Below are positions 23,201 to 32,200 of a DNA stretch of 64,000 nucleotides, piece by piece. Position 1 is the first letter of the stretch. Each line of letters begins with the position of its first letter. Position numbers and translations under genes: made by a program. The notes beneath the pieces are model-generated. The model made no database searches. It was not told where the DNA came from and saw only the letters and a list, made by a program, of their open reading frames with translations. The stretch lies in contig QPMI01000470.1 of NCBI GenBank assembly GCA_004431415.1, positions 310,001-374,000 on the forward strand, read 5' to 3'. This stretch comes from Cyanophora paradoxa (lineage: Eukaryota; Glaucocystophyceae; Cyanophorales; Cyanophoraceae).

Positions 23201-26200
23201 CTGTTTGATCCTACAGAAATAAAACTGCCTAAACGGTTCTTGTTTGTCGGCCCCACCAACTCGGGAAAAAGCACCTACGTTAAACACGTATTAAATGCAG
23301 TAGCTCCGCAGCTAGACGATATCTTCGTATTTAGTACCACAGCATTTACAGAACAGTGGGACGACACGACTCGCTCAAACAATATTCACGAAGAATGGGA
23401 TCCAGTTTTGGTTGAGAGTCTTCTAGAGCAACAAAAGAAAGGCGACGCAAGAAAGATGAGCGCAAGATTGCAATCGTTCTAGATGATTTGCTCGATAATG
23501 ACCTTGTGAACGTCCACAGCGACCGATTAATGCAAAAGCTTTTTACTAGTGGGCGTCATTATAACATGAGCCTTTTTGTAACCACTCAACGTCTTTGTGG
23601 AATCAGCCCTACAGTTCGAAGGAATTGCGAGTACGTCTGTTTCTCATCAATTCTCTCAAACGTTAAAGAGTTCAACTGCGTTTTCGACGAATACAACGCC
23701 GGAGCGACTCGAGCAAATCTAATGCGTCTTTTCGTTGAATTGAATCATTCGTATCAGGTTTTGATATATGAAGCTGCGACCGCGGACCGCGTTTATTCTG
23801 TTGACAAATCGTCTGGAACGACTTCGGCTCTATTGCGCTTTGTGCGCGTAAAAAAGCAGCGCGATCAAAAGTCGGTAGCCAAGGCTGTCGCAACAACCAG
23901 CTAGTATATTCCGGTTTCGCTGAGGCAATCCACAGGAACGATGTGCCCTTGTAAATGCCGAACGAAATCAGATGATCAGGCGATTCGTGAGTTCTTCCAG
24001 GCCAGCAGTCTTCGAGATTAAACTCTTCCTCTACCGTTTCGAATTCGAGTTCCATTAAAAAAATAATCGGCAGACAAGCTGCCTCGGCTGCGCCCAAGGG
24101 GTGTTATTCCCTTCATTCAAACCTGTGGGAAGTTCAACCGCAAGAATGGTTTGTCCTCTTCGCTGGTATGTTCCAATGCATATGCATCGCGAGCACGAGC
24201 TGCAGCCTCTGCTGTTTGAAACAGACCGATGTGCTTTTGGCGGTCATTTATCTTATAGTATGCTTTCCATTTACCATGTTGCTGATGGAAGCTGACGCCA
24301 ATGTATCCTGAAGTGTTATCTCGCCGCTGTCCACGATTCAAATTCTGTTGACGAGCTGTTGCTAAACGGAGGTTGTCGCGACGATTGTCTTTTGGATCGT
24401 TGTTGATATGATCTAACGTCAACCCATTCTCAAGATTGCCACTGATGAATGTATGCAAGTACACGCTCTTTCCGTTGATTTTGGCTCGAGCATATCCATT
24501 GTCCAAACTCCAGCGAAATCCCAGCACACGCTCAGCATCATCGTGTGACACGAGAGCGTAGGCGACGATGACTTTGCGTCGATTGCGAATTCCTATCAGC
24601 GGGATCAAAGCAGTGCCCTCTGGTACATCAGGAACGATAACCTCCATCTGCGCAGCGAGCTGCTTGTCTGCGACTTTTTTGTTACATCTACAGATTGCAT
24701 TATCTTTAAGCCTCAAAAGTCGCGCTAATTTGTCTTAAAAGGATTTATGTCTCTTATTATTGAGAGACAAGCCGAACAATGACTTCTGCAATTACTGCGG
24801 ATTGCGCTGCGGTTAAACGTGGCCGTGGGCGACCTCCTAAGGTTCGTCTTTTAACAATGGAGCCTTATCAGCCGAAGAAGAAGGGTCCTAAACCGATCGA
24901 GGTCACCCCGGAGATTTTAGCAGAGCGACGCAGAAAGAATGCTGAACGCAATCGCAAACTGCGCCACACGAACGAAACATACCGTTTGAAACAGCTTGCC
25001 ATCACAGCGAAGTATCGAGCTGAGAATCCTGATCGGATCCGGGAGTACCACAGGAATGCTATTGCGCGTAGATGCCTCGCGAAGAGCGGAGCTTCTGTAG
25101 AGCTCGAGGTGATGCAGCTTTAGCACCTGCTCGTAGCTTTGGCTCCCCTGCAATCTCAAGCTTCTTGAGCTCTCGATACTGCCGGCTTTGGCCGCTGTAT
25201 TTTTTCGTTTCGATCAAACCCTCACGTCTCAATCGTCTCTGCTGTCGCATTTGCACTTCTTCTTTTTCGATTCGTGTTTGAGGTGCAAGCTCACGCGGTT
25301 GACGTATTTCCGATGGTTTAACACGTCTAGAAATTTCCACACCCTGTTTCGTAACGAGTCGAACACGGTTCTTATCAGCGCCAGCAACTATGTACGTCTC
25401 CTTGCTTGGCTTTGTGGTTCCCTTCGCAAAAACGCTTGGCTTCGGCTCGAGAACTTGCACTTCGGTCCCTGTGCGCGGTATGTTCGAATTGTCTCGTTCA
25501 ATATCGTTCTGTCGCTGTCTAACTTGATGCAGCTGCTCGGCTACCTGTGTATTTTCCCGCATCCACTTCGGTGAGTGCTCCCCGCCGAAAGAGCTGTGGG
25601 CTGTTTCATTGTACGCCTTGACAATTGCCGGCAAACGTGAGAGGAAATGCGGGGAGCCACGAGCTTCTGTATCAGTCTGAATCAGTGCTCGCAATGTCCT
25701 CGCGAACCTGTCGATAATTCCCAGCTTGGAGCCTTTTGAAATGTGATCATCCTTAGCCACATCAGTATGCATTTTCAACGAGTTCTCTTCAGCCATTTCC
25801 CGAATTGCCGCTGTGTTGAAGCCGTTGTCTCCTGAAAAGCCCCATATTCCAGGTAGCTGCTCGATCATTTTTGGAAGCTGCTTAAAAGTCTCGAGCTTAC
25901 GTACCACAGCGAAACGGGTTGCAATCTCGACCGCTGCGAACAGGCGAAATCTCCCAATGAACAGCACGTCAATTTGCCACGCACCCGGTGGCGCAGTAAT
26001 CTGGTACATCGTTGTAAATCAGGCGCGATTTTTATAATGGCCAATCGCTCGGGTGTTGATCCCGTCAGTCTCGAGGAAGCGTTTGGTATCAAGGGGATGG
26101 AGAGCCTGGCGCGAGGTTCGTTGTAAATAAATCTCATGTTGTTTCGAGCGGAAACCGAGAATTCCTTTGATGTCATACGATTGCTTTTCTCCCTCTTTAG

Positions 26201-29200
26201 GACAGACGCACCGGAGGAATACATCCCTTGTGAGTCTGTTGTAGTACGTCTTTTGAATACCCTTGCATACCTGCTTGTCCGTGCAATCTTCACGCGAATA
26301 ATAGTAAGATTTCGGCCGGTTAGCGATCCACTCTGTCATTTGCAGACCATGGAGCTCATCCTTGAATAATCCCGGAGTTTTCCCCATCGATCGTAGAGCT
26401 CGAACCTCATCGGCTGTCATGCCATCGAAGAATCGATGTGTCTCTGGGTAGTCGCTAACATCCAGCTCATGCTTGATTGAGCATAAATCAGCATAGATAT
26501 CTTTGGTGCGAACCTCGATGATGAGACTGTCAGTATCCGTACCTAATAGTGTCAGCCGCTGGCCCCAAAGCGGCTTGAGCACCTGGTAGTAAAAGCGGTA
26601 CATGTGCAGCTTGGAAAGTTCGAGGATGACGAACCCGCAGTAGATAGGTTTGTTCAGATTGTACTCACTTTTGCGCTTGGAAACGAATACAAGGTTCTCT
26701 TCGTACATCACCACCTGCTTCAACCGATTTGGTTCGCTGTTGATCTTCACCAGACGGTCTCCCGAAGTCACAAGCTCTGAAAAGCAGTGCTTTCTCACGT
26801 TCTCCATCGTCTTTCCGAAGACACTGTTGTTCATCAACTTGTAAAGGTCCTTCTGGTATGTGAACTGCGATTCTTTACGTTTTTGAGTATTGAGATCTAT
26901 GAAACGCCCTAGCCATGCGCTTTGTTCGTACGATAGGACCCGATGGATGTTGGTTACTATCATTCCCAGTGACGTATAGAGCTGAAGCAAGCGTCCATCA
27001 ACAACATAATTCTTTTTGGAAGCAGATTCGGAACGAGCTTTGGAGTTCGTTCAACTGAGGTAAGCTTCTCGTCGTTAATCATATCCTGTTGTCGCTTTGA
27101 TAGGTGTTCCTTGGACACACACATCCGTTCAGGGCCAGCGGATAGTCTGAGAACTCGTCGTGGAGATGCTCAGGCATGTACATATCGACTTCGAGAGCAT
27201 AGCCACGAGCTCCATCCGCGTCAAGGCTTGCAACGTATTGCATTACATCGACGTCTTGATCTAGTTTATCCCAGCGGAAATCTCCTGTGGGTAGCTTGCG
27301 CTTCATTGCGACGCCGTACAAGTTGTTTGCATCGAGGTACATGAGCCACGATTCCTTGTGTGTTCGGTAGTAGTTAGACATGCATGTAGACTGTGAGACT
27401 GTAGGCTCAACAGCGTGGGTGTATTTGTTGAACTTTATGCTCAAATATTTGTTCTCAGCTTGTGCGTAGCGTTTTGAGATCATTGAGATTCCGCCCCTGA
27501 TCCCCGATTCTATAAATCTGTGCATATCCTGCTGTCCCTCGTGAAAGAGCTCGAGCTTCACTCCAGTGTGCTTAAGTGCTGCCTGCCAAGCAAATCCCGG
27601 CGATGACATAAAATAGCTAGGATCTAGGCCATACGTTTCAATACACGTATCGCGATAGTTTTCGAACACGTCCGCTAGTAACGTGATATCTGTCATCATA
27701 TACTCCATTGTATAGTCTGATAGCATTCTGCAGCCGAGCTCTCGCCAAACATCCTTGGCATGTGCGTACTCATCTTTCGAGCATTTCTTCTGTTTAAGCT
27801 GATTTTTGAAATAACGACGTGCAGGTAGTTTAGTCTCTTGAAAGCGAGCCCAGCTCGTCATGTAATCATAAGGGTAAATGCCTTTGCCTGTCATCAGCTT
27901 GAACTGAGTCTCGTCCAGATGCAGCGAGCGCGTGATCTTCTTCTTTTCCGCGGGCAGAGCCTTTGCTAGTTCGTCCAAGCTTGCATTCAAGTGCTGAGCC
28001 GAGTCGCGTAGAACGTAAATTCCATACTTGAACTGCGAAATTCGCTCGCTATTCTGAAAGAACTGATCGAATTTTATCGAAAGGAGACTCTGCGGGCGGA
28101 GCCGGCGTTCGAGCCCCTTCTTCACCTTCTTTTTCTGCTCTGGGGTCATCTCACGTCCACCGTACTTGCTTTCAAACTCGCTTTCGACATGTGCTTGAAA
28201 CTCCTTCCAAACTGCTAAACGGCGATTATAGCCAGATGCTAGAGCGCGCACGAGCAGGTGGAAGTCAAATCCTCGACCATTGTGCCAGAATATTGGAACG
28301 GCTGCTGCCTTTGCGCGACGCCGATTGCACGCTCTGCAGGCGGCCCCGAGGTATCGTCCAGAATCGTGGCAGTGATCGCGGTGCTTGTCTTTCGCATCCT
28401 TGAACGTGTCCGTGCACATGTAGCACTCGGTCCTCGTTTGAAAACGCTGCTCCTCTTCCTGAGTCATCTGGATTGGTGCAGTCTCTCGCAAGAGCTCTCG
28501 AAATTGTGGTTCCATTTCGTCCAACCATTGCACGAACTTCTCAGCGCAGTCCTCGCTCTCCGAACCCATGTATTTGAAACAAAATTGTTCACCTTTCGAA
28601 GATACAACCAGACAGCCGACTGAAGCAATCACATGCACACCTTTCTTTTCGGTCTTTCCACTAATGCAGGGAATCGGCATTGTAATCGTCTCTGAATCAG
28701 CATATCCGACCAGACGTTGCCGGATTGAGTACTCATAGTTAATAAACTTCTGGATGTGGGCTCCTTTTCTAGGCAGAACATCTCTCGCATGCTCGTCTCG
28801 ATCGAGGCAACGGTCATATTTAAGATGATTCTCAAACGCAGCACCTGAGCTAAAACCTGTTTGACACGCAAGACAATAGTGTTTGGCGGGAGAATCATGT
28901 TTTCCAAACAGACGTGAGATGTTCTTGATCCAGAGATAATGCCCTACATCATTGTCGCTGCCTGCAGGTACATACAAGATTGGTATTGCGTCTTTTGCTG
29001 CGCTGATATGGATTGGTACAATGTCCTGTTCATCTAATGCTGTCGTATAAATACATAGGTTTACGTTGTTAGCCTGCTCGAACTTTTTGAAAACCTTTGA
29101 ATCTAGCGGGGTGGGAAATGTGAGCATAGTGCAGTCTAAAGAGCTCTCATACGGTCGATAATGACAAGCACTGCGTGAATCCTGGCCCGGTCGTAGCGCG

Positions 29201-32200
29201 TGCTGAGCTGCAAGTACAGCATACTTGAAGCATTCATTGTTCGGAGCATCGATATTGATGAGTGCCTGCTTCTCCACAAGCCACCGCGGGAGTATGAACC
29301 TACGTCCACGACCACCCATGCGGCGGAAGTATCGCACAGTTTTAAAGACCAGATGTATCCATGTGTCGAAAACTGAGGAATCCCTGCTTTTCTCTGTCGC
29401 AAGAATGTCTAGTTCTTCCAGCTGTGAGCGCAGAGCAGTCTCGATGCTTGCCCCTGGCTCGATGCGATCGAAACGACGATGCTCAATAATGATTGCAATT
29501 GTTGTATCAGTCTCTGGCTTTCTGTATACCGCTAATCCAGAGATTTGTAGTGCAATGCCCATTCTTACCGCCTCTGCAAGATTTACCTGGGCGCTAACGA
29601 ATGCTATTGCGTTCTGTTTGAAAAGTTCGTTGTTCTCAAATCGGGCTTGCATCGAGGTTACGCGGCCAGAACCGCGAGGCAATTGGTATTTCCACTCCGC
29701 ATATCGCCCGTCAAGCGCTGTAGTCGTATTGCTGTCATTGATTTGAACATCATCTCCACCGTCAACCTCAGGTAATTCTGAGAACCCTCGAACAATGTCG
29801 GCCTGGCCTCAGCAATCGCTAGCTCTAGTCGACGACCTGACACAGGACGCGCTGACCTAGGAAGTCTTGCAAGTTCGTTCAAAAGTGAAGCGTACTTTTC
29901 CAAAGTTGCAAACCGTGTTCTCGACCCTTGTGCTGAAATTCTAATCAATTTATTTTTGAAAGCTCCATGTATGACGCGTCGATTATACAATGAAATCGCG
30001 AGCGCTTCGATCTGGTCTTTGATTCTGGCCAACCGGAAGCGCCGAGTCGCTGCATTATTTTGGGTAACGTCCATTGGAAGTATATATCACAATTTTTTTG
30101 CTTGTTCCAAACGCAACTTCACATAGCAATATTGGAAAGGGATCTCTTTAAGACAAAATAAGAGAAACCTCAATTGCGGTGACCCGTTGGTGATTCAAAG
30201 ACCGGCGCTATCATCCACACAGTATTATTGACTAACTAGAACCTAAACTCGCATATGCAATCAGCTTCGATTATATAGTTTTATCGTCTAGCTAGAACCT
30301 GGAAACCTCTCCGCTATTTAGATAGGAAGAACACAGTATTAACGCCTAGCTGCTGATTAAGCTATCTCTGCAGACCGTCGCGTTGGGGCCCGTCTCAAAT
30401 CACTGCTATATCTTTTGCAAGATCGATTGGAGTAGACGTTAGATACTACCTAGCGGTTGCTGGATGGAAGGGGAGGTAGACCAGAGGGAGAGAAGGGCGG
30501 TAGACGTAGCGAGAGAGTGGGAAAGAATGAGGGCTGGGAAGGCGCTGGAGTGGGTGGGATGGGGTGGTTTTGGAGGGGTGAGGGTGGCAAAGAGGGCGGG
30601 CCCACCCTGATGGGGGTACTCTCATTTTTTGTTGCACAAGTCTCGGAGAAGCGAGTTCGCAATTTCGCATAGAGGCTCGCTTGCGACATTGTACGCATTC
30701 AGTGTGTACCCCCCGCTTATAGTAATCTGAATGCACACGCAGACCGGAAATCTCGGATCAATTGCACCAATGTCGATTTCATTGAAATCTAGATGGGGCT
30801 AATGTATACGTAGCTGGCTTACCCCGGTTCCGCCGTAGGCATCTGTTTGCGCTGCGACTCGCATGTAAAAACCAGCGGGAAAGTAGGAGGCTTCGAATCG
30901 ATAAAGTAACGGTATTTGAATAATTAAACTGAGTCTGCAATCGTGCAGCCACATCAAATTCATGAAGATATATGCTCACAGGGTATGCGTACCCTGGAGC
31001 GATGTATGCGGTGATTGAATTCGAGTCGGGGCATTCGAGTCTTGGTTCGAAAACGGGTTTTCCGATGCCTCCTCTTTGAACCTGAAGCGCTCAGATTCGT
31101 GATCACGCGTACGGTGGGGTCGCGATATCCATGATTTTGACTCAATGCATTTTGCGCACGACTCCATAATCAGGACTTTTGTCGGAATAAGGGCTGTAAA
31201 TACCCTGCTTGTAGTAGATTCCCCTGTATTCCAAATTTGAACCCAGTGTGTCAGAACAATCGCGAGTCCATTGCACTCTATAGCTAGATCTAACGTGGCG
31301 CGCACATGTAAAGTTCTTCAGATTGCATGCGAACGTCGAGGTACGCGATAATTGGTGTTCTCAACTCGAACTCAACTTTACCTGTAACGCCGAGGAACGC
31401 CACAAGATCGATCTGGTCAGGAAATGCGCCATCCATTGCGATCAGATCTACATGCAGAATTCGCGTAAACATCATGCGCGAAGCTTGAAGTGAAACTCGC
31501 CTTCGCGCCGGCAAGATTCGGGGAAGTCGAGAATGGAATAATCGGAATCAATGGAAAAAGACTGCGGAAATAGCTGAGAATGGCCGTGTGAAGCTTTAAG
31601 GACACACAAATATGTTGGTTACTCAAACGAAATTTCTGCAAATACCTCATCGTGAGCTTCCAGTCCATTCGAAAAATAAAATCTATACCAAGACCGATGT
31701 CGAAATATATGCTTGGGCGCTCCCATTTGCGCTCTTCCGACCAGAAATCCACTGTAAACGCGACTTTGACCTCGAGCTGCAGATAGATCGACATCTCGAC
31801 CGAGCAGGGATCGCACTGGAGAGTCACTCCTCCGCCGAACGTATTTCTATATGGAAAGTTCTTATCTGCTCGCAAACAACACGCATGGTGTAAGCGTAAG
31901 CTTTTCCAGATGCAGGCGCTGGCGCGGCTCTTTCTTGTTACGACTGAGTCGCGGTTGCGCACTGATTGCGTACGGAAACCGATATCGCATGACTGGAAAT
32001 TCGATCTCGTACGTCCAAAGTAGCGAACGCAATCTTTCAAGCTGTTGCCGTCGGACATCACTGCTTCCGGATCCTGAATCTTGATTACTGGCGTTAACGT
32101 TCACGTTGTGCATGCTCTCTTCATTTTCCAAGTGGTCCGGGTTTGAATATGTGTCCGTTTCTTCGAAGGGAGTACTAGTGTCCACAAAGAGCTGGATGTG

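Larger units (their letters stand above)
19034..30630. mobile_element. Polinton/polintovirus-type element, 11,597 bp
   Basis: Bounded by ~440-bp inverted terminal repeats and a 6-bp target duplication. It carries a double-jelly-roll-type major capsid protein, a penton-like minor capsid protein, a packaging ATPase, a protein-primed family B DNA polymerase and a retrovirus-type integrase. That is the Polinton core set except for the maturation protease, which was not found. It also has an HNH-AP2 nuclease, an ExoX-C-like fragment, an AT-hook ORF and a 215-aa unknown. Known Polintons are usually 15-20 kb, so this one is short. GC content is well below the flanking housekeeping region. Genes are packed on both strands with almost no introns. 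Having its own polymerase plus an rve integrase sets it apart from many polinton-like viruses and links it to Maverick/Polinton or integrase-bearing virophages. Confidence 0.94.

Noticed and set aside
30779-30993. A frameshift in the host gene just upstream of the insertion
   Set aside because: A small intron (donor GTACGC after 30,993, acceptor before 30,934) restores a single frame, so no break is needed.
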